Notes: generated from the letters alone by a model not told the origin. Positions 35,110-45,919 are shown, numbered from the stretch's first letter. The stretch is DNA of 64,000 nt from Lumbricus terrestris (GCA_949752735.1 OX457036.1:17036933-17100932); one strand, 5' to 3'. Translations and numbers: made by a program.

Positions 35110-38100
35110 TGTATCTGAGCTTTTGTATAAGTATTTTATAGGAACCTTTCAGAGGCCTGTTGAGATTGCTATATTGCTGTAGTGCTATACTGTAGCAGAA
35201 AATTCAAAGATAGTTGTGTGATTGCTAGTTTTTTCATGAGGCGGATTTGAGTGAATAATGAAACCGATTGAAATAGATTAGTTGTTTAGCTGAAACACTT
35301 TCTGACTGCTTTCGTCTTTGTACAGTAATTTATTGTTGATTTGTTATTGTTTTTATTGTTGTAGTGCAATAGTTTTGTTGATGTCCACGGTGAGATGTTG
35401 TTTGAACTTCTGGCTAATGAACTGGTAGGTTGCTTAGACTCTGATGACAGATCTTTATATTATATTGTAGTCATTTTGTCTTTTCTATTTATTGCTTTTT
35501 AAAATAAGAATTTATTTTTTGTTTGCATACCTTTTTAGCTGATAATTATTTTCTTATATGTTCACCAATAGTGAACAGATTTTCCCTAGCCAATTGGTGG
35601 TCAGTGCTGATCTAGTGAAAATGCTTGTGTGTTTGAGATGCACTTGAGAGATGAATGAACAGATGTAGATCTGGTTGTTGTGGGGAGCCTTCCAAAAGTC
35701 CATCTTTAGTTGCCTAGCCTCACTGTCCAAGGCTTGGCATGAAAAATTTATGTTAAATGAAGAGAACTTGATACACAGGTTACTAGCTTATTGTCTTTTA
35801 ACTTATTGTCACCTGAATTATTTGCTGCAGGATCCTGAATCCAGGTGTCGCACTTTGGGATTCTGTGCTGCTGACAACGTAATCCTGGATCCAGCGTGTG
35901 AGGCTACACCAAACAGGGAACCAGTCTCCACTCCAGCTACTCATGTTGCTGCCAGTCCACAATGCATGCTGTGTGAACTTGTTTTGACTAACCTTGAGGA
36001 CCAACTCAGCGTAAATGCCTCAGAGGTAATTGTTACTTTATTCTTACCGCTGTTTTGGCAACATTTTATTTTTAATGGTTTGATCATTGCTATATTTAGG
36101 TAGCTGGAAGAAGTTACGGTCCTTTTTCTGCGTTCATGTTTCTGAAGTATCCCATTGTCATTTAAGAGTTGTTATGCCAGCCATGGATACACTTTGTTAA
36201 TTTAAAGTTTCTGTCTTGGATGTTTAAAGTTCTTTGATTTCCCCCCTTAAATATGTAGTTCCGGCTCGTTATCCGTAGAGTTACGGGAGCTCCGGGTTCA
36301 AAGGGTTAAATATGTAGTTGGCATTGCATGGTGTTATATGTTCTTGCTTTTTATGCTATGATTTTTATATTCCGTTCACTGTAGGATCACTGTCCATATT
36401 TATGGTTGTTGAACAGTATTCTGAGATCTGGTTTATTTTTGGTTTAGAAAACAATTATCGGTTCTTAGTAGTTACAAAAAGATAATTGAATTAATTTGTT
36501 TAAATTTTCGTAGTGAAACTTGTAAGATATGCATTATGCAAGAAAAGGTATTTCAGGCATTTGTTTAGTGTTTATGATTGTCTTAATTCAATATGGCCGA
36601 CAGATAAGAAGGTGGTGTATGTGTTACTTTAAAATTTGTGAGCACTTCATGCAGAGTCTTTGTAGTCGTCTGTTCTAAAATCACAATATCAACTAACAGG
36701 TTTGTGTAACTGAAAATTGCATGACCTTTACCAGGACCTTATTGTAGTGTGATGACAATTCAAGTTAAATCGGATACTTTAATATTTTATTTTACTCGAA
36801 AATAGGAATGGGACTTATTATATAAATTCAGATAGAATATGATGATCTATGGTATAAGAGTTAAGCAGTAAAATATATTTTAGCTCTGTTTCTCTTATTT
36901 TAAGAGACCAGTAAAAAATAATTGATATACATAACTTACTTCAGAGGTTCTAAGATTTTTCACAAAATACACCTAAGCATGCAGCCAATTTTGGCGACTC
37001 TTCATGCAATCGTCATTATATAAAAATAATTAAATTGGGAAATGTAAGACCTGTTCATTTAATTAAACTTTTAAATTTTTAACATTTTTACCCAATGAAA
37101 CATTTCTGTTGACATTGAATACATTCTAGTTTCTCCTAAAATGTTAAATTCTCCATATCTGAATTTTCAATTGGGCTGTCCGTCGTTTCTACAAATCAAT
37201 GTAAACTTAGTTGGCATAAACTAAAATTAATGGGATTTTTGCTCTTTGAACTTTCTTTAGATCTTATTAAAATGAAGATCCACAGTTTTTGTAAGCAGAC
37301 TGAGAAGACTGCTCAGAAAAGCCTCTTCTCTTTTTTTATTCTTTATGTTGATCATCCGAGAAAACCATTACTCGACGAAACTGACACTTTTGGTAAGTAC
37401 ATGTTGGAACTATGACATGAAACCAGGTGCTTTGTAATATTATTCTTCATTGTGCGTATTTGCTTGGAGCGGAGTTGCTATGAATTGCTTGGATGTGTCC
37501 TTCATTCTGAATTCACACTGTTGTTTTATAATAAATAAAATTATTATGATTGGTCTTTGAAAATCCAGGAGGAGATCGTTGCAGCCTTAGAGATGGTTTG
37601 CAGTTTATTGCCATCCTCATTCAGGACTGAATGTGATAATTTCCTGGAGTTGTACGCAAAGGTGATCCTTGATCTGCTGGTCCAGGGGGTTAATGCAAGT
37701 ACCATCTGCAACAGACTCGGACTCTGTACCAGCTCCAAGAGAGTTGTTGTAACTAAAGTTGAAGGTTGGTTTAAGATTTTGCTGCAAGTGAAAAGTATCG
37801 GGCAGTGCCAGCTGAAGGATGCAGTAAATAGCTTAGCAGTAAACAGTAGTAAATGGCTTATCTGTGGACAGTACCGGTAGCACTGCCTGACCCTTCTCTG
37901 CTCTTTGTTGTGTCAAAGGTTCATCAATGTCATATTTGATTGTAAGTTGATGTCAATGAATTTTGTCGTCTCTATAATGTCAGTATTTTTGTTAAACAAT
38001 GTATGTGTGTATTGTCTAAACACATGCTACACCTTACAAGAGCATTGTGTCAGTCTGCATGATATTAGAGTCATTAACACGTTCACCGCCTACACGCCAT

Positions 38101-41100
38101 GTTAAATGACTGAATCCGGTACGAGATATCTCGTACTGGGCGGTGAACGTGTTACGAGGTTAAATTAATCGGTAAGCAAATAACGCTCAGAGTTCATGAA
38201 GAGTCAATCTGGCAAACCTCTGCAGGTGCATTGAAGTCAGCCAAAGAATTTATATCCAGAGTTAATGGTAGATGCCTTGTTCAAAGCTTAAAGTGTGGCA
38301 GGATGGTGATGGACGGCGTCCAGGCACTTATTTTCAAATCTAGATACTGTCCTGCCACTTATTTGGCCAGCACAAACTGAAAAGCCGAGGGGCGTCCAGG
38401 CACTTCTTTTTTGACACTTTAGTCACTGGTCTTTTTCATATAATGTGAACAAGCCAAAACCATTGTGTAAACTCTGCATAGCGACCAACTATTTTCTGGC
38501 AAATGACATTCTAGCGAATCTGTGACTGTGCGGCCTTGTTGACCATGTGCACCGAATATCCACTTACGTAGACTAATGTATTTTATTGTTTATTATTTAT
38601 TTATTTATTATGCATTTAAACAGTCTCTCTCACATAACAGTCTTACCATTAGGCACTGTTTGGTTTATTCATAGTTTTTCTATTGTTGTTGAAGTTTTTG
38701 TGAATTGTTTCTTTGGAACTTTCATTTAGACATCTAACTAAAAATTATTGTCTCACTCTGCTTCATGTTTGTGCTTGAGTTAATCATAATGAAGTTCGTT
38801 ATCTTTTTTATCATAAATAGTAATTGCTTTGTAGGTGGGCTAGAATGCACCGTATGTGAGATGGTCGTTCAGTATTTGGAAGCACTCGTGGAAGAAAACG
38901 CAACGATCTCTACGCTTGAGAGTGCGCTCGAGAAAGTCTGCAATTTCCTTCCAGACAAGTTTAAATCAGAGGTACAATGATGTAGTTTATTCGCATATTT
39001 TTTAATGATACTAATTTTGTTTCAAGGTATATATATTTTTGTTGAAAGAGGTGCTTAAAATGAATAATTGTTGCTCGACTATGTAAATGTATTGTGCAAT
39101 TCGATCTATATTGCGTTTAATGCATTGATTACATGCCATTTGATAGAGGTGCTATATACCGTTGTGGTCTTCAGTATTGTTATACAGAGAGGATGCCATA
39201 GTTATGAAGTGTTGGCGACTTCATTTTCTTAGCCTCAGCATACGAAGGTAAATATGACAATCTGGAAATCTCGGTGGCCAATTACGGATTTAAATCCCAA
39301 AACTCTTGGTTGACAGTTGGTCACTGGACTATCACACGACTCTGCATAACAAAGAGAATAACTACTTTTTCTGTTAAATAGTGTTATTTTCATGATATTT
39401 CGCTGTCATCATCATCATCATCATTGCTCTCCTCCATCTGGCCGCGCCGACGATGAGGCTTTTACATGGCGTCTCCACACTGCTCTATCCTTGATGATAT
39501 CCATGGCTTTCCTCATATCCATGTGCCTTTCCTCTAGATCTTCTCTTATGTTGTCGATCCATGTTTTCCTTTGACGTCCTCTACTTCTCCGTCCCTTCAC
39601 ATTGCCATGCAGAGCCGCAGCTGGCAGTCTTCTGTCGTCCTCGATACATGTCCAAACCACGTGAGTCTTCTCTTCTTGATTTTGTCCACTATTGTTTCCT
39701 CCGCTCCCAGTTCCTCTCTGGTCTTCACATTTCTGATCCTTTCCCTTCTACTTCTGCCCAGTATTCCCCACAGCCAGCTCATTTCGGCCACTAGTAGTCT
39801 CCTTTCGTCCTCCTTGCGAAAGCACCAGCACTCCGATCCATAAAGCAGTACCAGCACTACCAAAGCTCCATACAATCTCATCTTGGTTCTTGTCGACACG
39901 CTTTTTGATTTCCACACCTTGCTCAGGCGACCAAACATCGCACATTTCGCTGTACCATGAGTTAATCTTAATTTACGATTTTCAACTGTTGCAGTGTGAC
40001 TATGTTGTTGAAATGTACGGTGCGCTTGTGATTTCGTACATTACCACCGAGCACACTCCAAAGGAAATCTCTGTGAGGTGAGTAGCGTTAATAAACACGT
40101 CACACCCTCACAGGTTGTTCACAATTTGATGAAAGACAAGGATGACCCTCATTTTGTGGAATTGTTAACCCTTTAATGACGAGCTTGTACGAAATGTATG
40201 AAAAACAAATGCAGCTCGTTTTTAGGCCCTCCCCACACCTTCGGCACACCCGCGAAGTCTGCACACGAGGCCCGTCCAATTAAAAAAGGTCATCAACTTT
40301 TTTGAAGACACATAGCTAAAAAAAGGTCATCAGATTTTTCGGCAACCAAGACGAATACATTTTCCCTGCCCCAAGACCGAAAATTTTGGCCCCTGCCCTT
40401 TGAAAATTTCTGTGTCCGCCCTTGAGTAACACAGTTTAATGATCAAGTATTATTCGATGGTACTGAGTACCTATCAGTATGTGTGAGGACTAGATCTAGC
40501 TAGGTCCATATATAGAGATGAAACTGTAATTGGGTCGGTATCCAAAAAAGTCTGTTTTCTGTGACTTGAGTCAATTTTACTCGGCTCTGTTGCTCACACA
40601 CATATCAGAATTGAGTGATACCAGATGGTTCTTTATTCATTCAGGATCAAGCCCAGCTACAGATAAAAGACTTTAGTGATTTACGAAACACTATTTGATT
40701 GGTCAGAGGTATATGCAGAGCTCCGATGGAGGTCATTCCAAATGGAGCGTCCTGCCGCAGAGAAAGCTCGGTGTTGCCAAGCGGACACATGGAACTAGTA
40801 GTCCCCATTGTTGCTTTTTGATGTTTGACCACAGAAATTAAATTGAGATGACCATTTTATAATTGACATCTAAAAACGGTTTTGGGTACATTTTCTGTTG
40901 TGTACAGAAAGTTGGTGCGTGCTCAAATACGGTGAAGATGGCGATGATAACTGAAGCTAAAGAAGTGAAGACCTCTCAGAAGCTGCTTGGAGAGAGCGAA
41001 TGTACGTGGGGACCAAAGTTCTGGTGTGCTAGCAAGGAAAATGCTGCCAAATGCCAGGTATGGTGTCACACACAGGGCTGTTTTTAAGGAATTTTTAGAA

Positions 41101-41671
41101 CTGCACAGCCCCTTCTTTCCTTTCCCATCCTCCATGATAAATTACTTTCAATCGGCGAACAATTACCCTTTTTGCCTGTATTTAACTGTACAGATGTGCT
41201 TCTACAACTGCCCAAATGCATTTAGAACTGCACATTCTGTGTACAACTGCACGTTAAAAAAACCTTGGTTTCTTCTGTGGATTTACATAAAAATTAATCG
41301 CACTTCTGCTATTAATTTGTTTTTTCTGGAGCTGTCTTGCTTTTCCGTATCTATTTTGCATCTGATAAGCTTTTCATGCTTCTTAGCTGCACAGTTGAAC
41401 AAGTTGTTTATTGCACCGGTTAAGATCGTGTATATATATATATATATATATTTCCATGTAATGATTTTAAGTTGGATGCAAGGAGACTGATCACAGTTTC
41501 CTACCAAAGCGCTTGAGCAATTGTGCGTGAAGGACTTGCTCAGGGTCACTACTTGTCAGCTTGACTGAATTCAGTTGGATTATTGGATACTGTGGTGTGT
41601 GTTTTGTCTATTAATTTCTTTTTGGGTTTTAGGCAACAGTTTTCTGTGAGCAGACTGGATGGGATTTCTAA
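26246..41671 (+). CDS. PSAP: Prosaposin-like gene, copy B (complete)
   Basis: Tandem paralogue of copy A. Exons: 26246-26288, 27260-27390, 28183-28260, 28621-28686, 29657-29716, 30556-30663, 30821-30916, 31582-31644, 32748-32801, 33317-33430, 33721-33798, 34528-34590, 35365-35424, 35831-36025, 37569-37764, 38835-38971, 39995-40072, 40908-41057, 41633-41671. The predicted protein is 602 residues: signal peptide MLRFVVPLIALLTYG, SapA-N, five SapB, SapA-C. An in-frame TGA lies just upstream of the ATG. Differences from copy A: exons 9 and 10 are each two codons shorter and exon 14 two codons longer. Exon 17 carries a 2-nt insertion that I resolve with an upstream donor, at the cost of one SapB-5 cysteine. 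An extra cysteine appears in the linker before SapB-4. If the original exon 17 donor were used, the frame would hit a stop early in exon 18. Confidence 0.9.
26580..26870 (-). mobile_element. LINE 3'-end fragment in intron 1 of copy B
   Basis: Aligned paralogue of the element at 245-520; the minus strand reads LFHKASALKASLNR, typical of LINE ORF2 ends. Presence in both genes marks the insertion as older than the tandem duplication. Confidence 0.6.
27260..27390 (+). CDS. PSAP: Copy B exon 2: N-terminal saposin-A domain
   Basis: Same motif and length as copy A (CTFGESYWC, AKTCG, EHCK); a change to FEHC and a different end (QNEVLNP) separate the paralogues. Donor is GTTAGT as in copy A. Confidence 0.92.
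28183..30663 (+). CDS. PSAP: Copy B exons 3-6: saposin-B domain 1
   Basis: Exons 28183-28260, 28621-28686, 29657-29716 and 30556-30663 keep all six cysteines and the NKT sequon. Exon 5's donor region is tandemly duplicated (see repeat at 29717-29757). Confidence 0.91.
29020..29472 (-). mobile_element. Non-LTR reverse transcriptase C-terminal fragment
   Basis: The minus-strand translation, with stops, contains WPVATYGCGSWTIKKREED, then FRRVIRKKGDCLKRDL and finally a CT/GACAAAACAAGACAAGACAA-type 3' end. This is the post-palm region of a LINE. It lies in intron 4 of copy B and is absent from copy A, which has a different LINE in the same intron. Confidence 0.65.
29717..29757 (+). repeat. 20-bp duplication starting at the copy B exon 5 donor
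   Basis: GAGTCTTTTCAATGTGCAAT occurs twice in a row starting inside the donor of exon 5. The second copy is preceded by A instead of GT, so only the first is a usable donor. Copy A has a single version (GTGAGTATCTTCAATGTTC). It ends in an ATTA microsatellite. Confidence 0.85.
30821..33430 (+). CDS. PSAP: Copy B exons 7-10: saposin-B domain 2
   Basis: Exons 30821-30916, 31582-31644, 32748-32801 and 33317-33430. Six cysteines are retained. Exon 9 ends two codons earlier than in copy A, at TCT/GTGAGT, and exon 10 lost two codons in the KLKLKNSEF stretch. Both changes keep the frame. Confidence 0.88.
30974..31255. mobile_element. hAT-like MITE, CAGGGCTGAAAGTG family
   Basis: TIRs CAGGGCTGAAAGTG and CACTTTGAGCCCTG (the latter nearly the inverse of the former). 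Flanking 8-mers CCAGTAAC and CCTGTAAC match at 7 of 8 positions. Copy A's intron 7 keeps the empty site (GTGCCAGTAACTTGT near 6475-6490), which confirms insertion and its limits. The interior has GACTAAAAAAAGGTC and GACTAAAAACAGGGTCGTC. Confidence 0.88.
32130..32460 (-). mobile_element. LINE 3'-end fragment, intron 8 of copy B
   Basis: Begins with TTATATAGCACCCCTTCAAG and continues with CTTCTTAGAGGTGCTCCCAG, the inverted 3' end of the dominant LINE family. No intact frame. A TTCATTCATTCA tract just upstream is the element's simple-repeat tail. Confidence 0.65.
33721..35866 (+). CDS. PSAP: Copy B exons 11-14 (first part): saposin-B domain 3
   Basis: Exons 33721-33798, 34528-34590, 35365-35424 and the start of 35831-36025. 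Six cysteines; lacks the helix-1 sequon, as in copy A. Intron 12 contains the GT microsatellite and intron 11 carries a MITE. Confidence 0.9.
33878..34142. mobile_element. hAT-like MITE, CAGTGGCGTAG family
   Basis: Ends are CAGTGGCGTAGAC and GGCTATGCCACTG, with flanking 8-mers GTTGTGGC and GGTGTGGC (7 of 8 identical). Length 265 bp, with G-rich and C-rich subterminal blocks (AGGGGGG, ACCCCCCAACCCCC type). Located in intron 11 of copy B. Confidence 0.85.
35014..35108 (+). repeat. (GT)n microsatellite, about 45 units
   Basis: Uninterrupted GT dinucleotides in intron 12 of copy B. The same place in copy A (about 10760-10800) has only scattered TGTATG, so the array expanded after duplication. 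Confidence 0.95.
35963..37727 (+). CDS. PSAP: Copy B exons 14 (end)-15: saposin-B domain 4
   Basis: Begins at CMLC in exon 14 and finishes in exon 15 (37569-37764), with six cysteines and an NAS sequon. An extra NAS sequon appears in exon 15 (GVNAST). The preceding linker has a cysteine at about residue 361 (DPACEA) that copy A lacks (DPVREA). Confidence 0.9.
36026..37568 (+). other. Intron 14 of copy B, no recognisable feature
   Basis: AT-rich sequence with one pol III B-box-like GGGTTCAAAGG at 36295. No transposon ends, coding signature or long repeat was recognised. The matching copy A intron carries the CATGGGCGGAGACC MITE, absent here. Confidence 0.4.
38282..38428. mobile_element. Short hAT-like element, CAGGGCTTAAAGTG family
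   Basis: A 147-bp deletion derivative of the family at 22134-25672: left end CAAAGCTTAAAGTGTGGCAG, right end GACACTTTAGTCACTG, with the two subterminal blocks nearly joined. Flanks GCCTTGTT and GTCTTTTT match at 6 of 8 positions. Intron 15 of copy B. Confidence 0.7.
38835..40922 (+). CDS. PSAP: Copy B exons 16-18 (start): saposin-B domain 5, one cysteine lost
   Basis: Exons 38835-38971, 39995-40072 and the start of 40908-41057. A 2-nt insertion near the end of exon 17 changes GAAATTTGTGAG to GAAATCTCTGTGAG. The ancestral-position donor (GTGAGT at 40078) then gives a frameshift and stop; a GTGAGG donor at 40073 keeps phase 0 and yields KEIS-KVGAC instead of KEICE-KVGAC. The domain keeps five of six canonical cysteines, so one disulfide is broken. 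Transcript data would settle the splice choice. Confidence 0.75.
39403..39948 (-). mobile_element. Non-LTR reverse transcriptase C-terminal fragment with (ATG)n tail
   Basis: The minus strand encodes MRLYGALVVLVLLYGSECW, then RRLTWFGHVSR, then after a frameshift GRRSRGRQRKTWIDNIRED and AVWRRHVKAS. It ends in a CAT/ATG trinucleotide run at 39408-39424, the likely simple-repeat tail. Placed in intron 16 of copy B, antisense, absent from copy A. One frameshift separates two otherwise open halves. Confidence 0.85.
40218..40430. mobile_element. Probable MITE remnant with GGTCATC core
   Basis: Contains AAAAAAGGTCATCAACTTTT and CTAAAAAAAGGTCATCAG, the core shared with the other MITEs here, between GGCCCTCCCC and CCGCCCTTGAG. 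Aligned copy A sequence (about 16250) lacks it. I could not define exact termini. Confidence 0.5.
41001..41671 (+). CDS. PSAP: Copy B exons 18-19: C-terminal saposin-A domain and stop
   Basis: CTWGPKFWC, AAKC, then VFCEQTGWDF and TAA. Nearly identical to copy A, so this module is still under constraint or has been homogenised by gene conversion. Confidence 0.9.
41073..41267. mobile_element. hAT-like TIR element, CAGGGCTTTTTT family (inverted)
   Basis: Reverse-oriented third copy: starts CAGGGCTGTTTTTAAGG, ends ACGTTAAAAAAACCTTG. The copy A intron 18 lacks it (CACACACAGGCTGCTTAG at 17681). Right terminus mutated; target duplication not clear. Confidence 0.75.
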
Positions 41672-43460
41672 ACATCTGGAGTTCATCAGAAATTCAGAAA
41701 ACTGGAGGAAATTAATTGCCAACTTTCATATGTCTATATGTCTGCGTTCTTTGCAGCAACATTTCTTGGCCGGTTTAATTTCTTCCTAGCGGCAGATTTT
41801 TATGTCGAGATTTTGCGATTAGTTATAAAAACAAGAACTTCTCACTTGAGCTACAGCTGATGTAATATTTGCTACGTTTCTGGTTCAATATATTGTGCAG
41901 CTTCTTTACTTTCTTGACCTTGGTCACATTTGGATTTTTTAGGAAACTGCGTATTTCACAGTTTAGATTTACTCATAGGTTGTCCTGACACCCAATTACG
42001 CTGCATTTGAATATAATGACTCTGATAAGAAATTTGGAAATGTGATACGGAACTGTAATTGGACACGCGTTCAATACTTAATGTGAATGAGAATTTTTAA
42101 ATATAATCTTTTAGGATGAAATATCTGTTTGTATTATCTTAGTTTTGTTAACAATGACAGTAATAGAACGCTAATAACTGTCTGTGAAGATACTACATAA
42201 ATGCATCCATTATAGTATATTCGATTTAATTAGAATTTTTTAATCTTTCTCATGTTTAGGCATTAGTTGGTGATGGCCATTTGGTTAGGGCAGTTGATAC
42301 TGTTTTGTTTACTCAGTTGTGCTTCAAATAAGCTTTCAGGTTTAGTGCTGCCTTTTCACAGTAATTGGTTGAGTTTGCTGGCAAAAAAATAGTGCCGAAA
42401 ATTGTAAACCCATGGAGCCTGATTAAAAAAAACTGCCACACATGCCAAATTATTAGAAACACTTTCAACGCAAAAGGATATGGACTGTGGAGTCCCAGAG
42501 AACGAATGTGTCTGATTTGTGTTCTTAAAAAAATTGTGATAGTCTCCACACTGTCATGATGCTTATGCACTTTATGAGCTTTGTTTTCTATTGCTGATTA
42601 CAACATGTACTGTTAACTTTAACCTGTATTTGTTGCAATCTCAAGCATTGAAAACTGGAACATTCAGATGTTTCTGACTTTGCCAATTTGAGTTTACCGC
42701 AATTTAATTAAGAAACCATTGGATGTTGCGTGTACCAAGTTAGTTAAGCTGTGACGAGAGATAGAAATTTATTTGAATCAGGAGGATTAAAAATTTATTG
42801 TGTGAACAGTTTATGAATTTAAGTTGCTACATGTACATATACATCTGCTTGTAAAAAATGTGACTGTGTGATATGATCTGCAGAGATTTTAGCTCCAGAA
42901 ATTTCGGATAATTGCTTTGTTTATCTAAATAATTGATTGAATTATAATTATAATTTTAACTGTTTAAAAATTAACCTGAGTATGAGTAATGTCTTGGGAA
43001 GTCACCAGCTGCAAAGCTCATGTGAAATCTTTACTTTACAGTTGTAACACGAAATACCATTGCAAATATTCCTGTAATTTTGCACTGAAGGTGACTGTTT
43101 GAGTGGAAAGACTTAACCATAAAACACCCATAGACCGAACTCTTTGTGTTGATAAGACAATACCTGCTTAAACAGGATCTTTCAGTCATACGGAAAAATA
43201 AACTTCATTGGAAATATGTTACTGAAACTGATAGTGCACACCACATTGCAGGTTTTAAAAGTTGGATATTGACGATATTTCACTTTGTAATCCGGAAAAG
43301 TGAAAATCCGTAGATTTTTCGGTTGACTGTGGATAGTGCAAGCATGTAAGGGTATCATTTTTATGTATATTTGTAATTATTCTGGTTTGAGTAAATGTGC
43401 CGAGATTTTGGCTTTCTATAAATTTGTTTGTAAAATATAACAACAAATACAGGGTCTTTC
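41672..43460 (+). other. PSAP: Probable 3' UTR / downstream region of copy B
   Basis: Aligns over most of its length with 18579-20070 after copy A, with indels. It includes a stretch at about 42930-43255 absent from A and containing AATAAA at 43197-43202. No coding exon seen. The shared end near 43.46 kb and 20.07 kb is a candidate boundary of the duplicated unit. Confidence 0.45.
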
Positions 43461-43589
43461 ATTTTTCTATCTTAGTAGATTTGGTTTTGAGTTGGTATTT
43501 CTATTTGTAAGTTTCCCACATTTGAATTTAGTTGGTCCATGACATCTACTTCAGCATTTCGAGGGTGCCCTGTTATTGTATTGTATCTG

Positions 43590-43925
43590 ACCATTAATAA
43601 AGCGCTTCTTGCAGCAAGAGCTTTCAGAAGCACTCCCAGTGCATTCAGTCCCTAGAAAACAGGCAAGTTTTTAGACGAGAGAAAGACGAGGATACACTAC
43701 CAGAGAGGATGGCAGAGCGAACTGATGTGGGAAGCCCATTCCATAGGGAGGGACCAATGCAGGCAAATGATCTGGATTGAGCCATGGTGGTCCTGACTCT
43801 GGGGACAAGGTCAATCCGATCAGAGGGCCTAAGAGGATGCAGCGACGTGGCAGAAAGGGGACACAAATACTTCGAAGCAAGACCCAATTGAGACTTAAGG
43901 ACCAAAATCAGGGCTTTCATTCATT
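43590..43925 (-). mobile_element. LINE ORF2 C-terminal fragment
   Basis: The minus strand reads LRPSDRIDLVPRVRTTMAQS then RSFACIGPSLWNGLP then LKTCLFSR. The GPSLWNGLP core is diagnostic of CR1/L2/Jockey-like ORF2 ends. The frame is open over about 90 codons. Confidence 0.85.
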
Positions 43926-44235
43926 CATTTCAGACATTTATATAGCGCTTCTTCAAGAGTAGCTACTCAGAAGCGCTCCCGACCCAACCACGGTTAAAGA
44001 GAACAGTCTTAAGAGCAGTGTAGAACATAGTCTCAAAGGCTCTGGCCTCTAGGCATTAGATGTAGTTCCACAGGAAGCCCATTCCAGGTTGCAGGGCCAA
44101 TGACAGAAAAGGCACAGCGCTGTGTAATAGAAGTGCGTGACCAGGGGACAAGAAGCTCAGGGTATTTTAATAGAAAGCATGAAGATAATCTACAAGAGAT
44201 GCTAGAATATTTCACATTATGCCTATACTAACCAA
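43926..44235 (-). mobile_element. Second LINE ORF2 C-terminal fragment, head-to-tail
   Basis: Separated from the previous one by an ATTCATTCATTT tail and starting with TATATAGCGCTTCTTCAAG. The minus strand encodes PELLVPWSRTSITQRCAF then SVIGPATWNGLP. Two related fragments in the same direction suggest one LINE tail inserted next to another. Confidence 0.82.
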
Positions 44236-44262
44236 TGCTCAGTACATCTTAAACTGAACTGC

Positions 44263-44294
44263 TGCTACTGCTGCTGCTGCTGCTGCTGCTGCAT
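44263..44294 (+). repeat. (CTG)n microsatellite
   Basis: About nine GCT/CTG units between 44263 and 44294. Intergenic. Confidence 0.85.
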
Positions 44295-45919
44295 TATATC
44301 TGTTCACATTCTACAACATTATGTCAACATAACTGGATATTTTTGTAGGTCCTTTCATTGGCCAACCATTAATATTAGAATAAATTCATTTTCTGCCAGA
44401 AGTAGAAAGTTAATAATGGAATATCAGACTGCAGCAAAGCTGAACCCATAGCCCAATATTTACCACTAGTTCAGTTTTGTGTGATGTAAACGTGTGGGAA
44501 TAAACTGAAGGGTCGTAGTTCAAACATCAAGAACAAAGATCTTTTGGAGTTTCTGTTCCAAAAAACATCTGGTGAATACAGTCGAGTAAACAAACCATAA
44601 GCAGTAATGGGGGAGTCAGGAGATGACTGGCCTATTACCCTCCTGTGCCTGGCTATGAAATGTGAAGCGGCCAGCATTTCATACCAATTAGGGAATGTAA
44701 TCCCGGGGCACTTGCTCAATCCCGGGATTCCGGGATTATAAATAAGTCAATCCCGGGATACCGGGATCCCGGGATTGGCTTATAATGGCAATTTTAAAAA
44801 TTCCTAGACATAGTTTAGTATTAGGCCAAATACAGTAAAGCTTTCTCTTTGCATCAAGCACTTCAACCGCGATCAATATTATGACTCACGGCAAGGGCTT
44901 TAGTCGGTGGTCCCTGGCAGCAGTGGGGTTTGTTTGAAACTTGAGTGATAGGCCTACAACCAGTGGCTTCGATCCCCTCTAAACAAACAAGTTAGACCCC
45001 TCTCCTCCCCCGCCCTAGCCTGCCATCTTTTGTCTCTCCTTTGACCTAGATTGCCGTGAGTTTAGCTCATTTCAGATTCCCCGGTCTTTAACTGGGTTTA
45101 AGTTGCGATCACTCTGAATAGGGTAATTGCCCTCTGCATACGATGACCCGGAATTAGGTCAGACGATACGAGGTGACCAATGCACCGACTGACCACAGCG
45201 CGAGGAACACAGCAAGGTAGCAGGCTAGCCAAGGTTAACCAGTGAGTCATCTGATATTAAGGCAGCAACAGCCCGTTTGCATGCTGTCAAGTTCAGGCGC
45301 AATTTCGGGGTGGGGGCGTCATCAACACGAGTGAATGGGAGTTGGGCGATGGGTGCCTAGTCGGCCAGCACTGCTGGCATCTTACATCTGTTTATGTTCT
45401 ATCAGTCAACTGAATGGCGTGTGGTCATTGTCATGGGCGCCCGCAGAAATTTTTGCAGGGGGGGGCAAAATTTTTAAGTTGGTCACGGTTAAATTTCCTA
45501 GTCGCAAAAGCTTAAAAATTGCAAAGCTGGAAAATGAGAATATGGGTATTTTCCAGAGAGGTTTCTTAATGCATATTTCTCAGTTTCATTTTGTCTAGGC
45601 CTATCATTTGCAAAATGAATAGTTTTCTTAGAGCGAAGAAATTTATTAAAAATCAAAAGTAGAATGTTAAAAAGTAGGTTTTTGAAGGGGCGCTATATAA
45701 TGAACGAATGAATAAATAGACGTAAAACAGGTATTAGTTTTTAAAAGTGGTAAGTACTCCATCAAATTACCTCTATATTTTAATAGTAATTTCTAAACTT
45801 CTAAAGTGCCACTCCAGTAGTCAATTATTGTAGGGCACCAGCTTATTCAGAAGCACTTCAACGAGTCATCAGGCTGTTCAAAGGGCAGTCAAGAAAGAGG
45901 TCCGATTCCTGTATCAGGT

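Noticed and set aside
34997..35182. Open frame encoding alternating Cys-Val
   Set aside because: Pure (GT)n microsatellite in an intron.
38080..38160. Inverted repeat AACACGTTCACCGCC/GGCGGTGAACGTGTT around 38079-38152
   Set aside because: A real hairpin of 15-bp arms, but alone in an intron with no terminator or regulatory context, and possibly the ends of a tiny TIR remnant. Not enough to name.
40073..40078. Ancestral-position donor (GTGAGT) for copy B exon 17
   Set aside because: Its use shifts the frame and gives a stop soon after KLVRAQIR in exon 18. I preferred the GTGAGG donor at 40073, which keeps phase. The alternative stays open and is stated.
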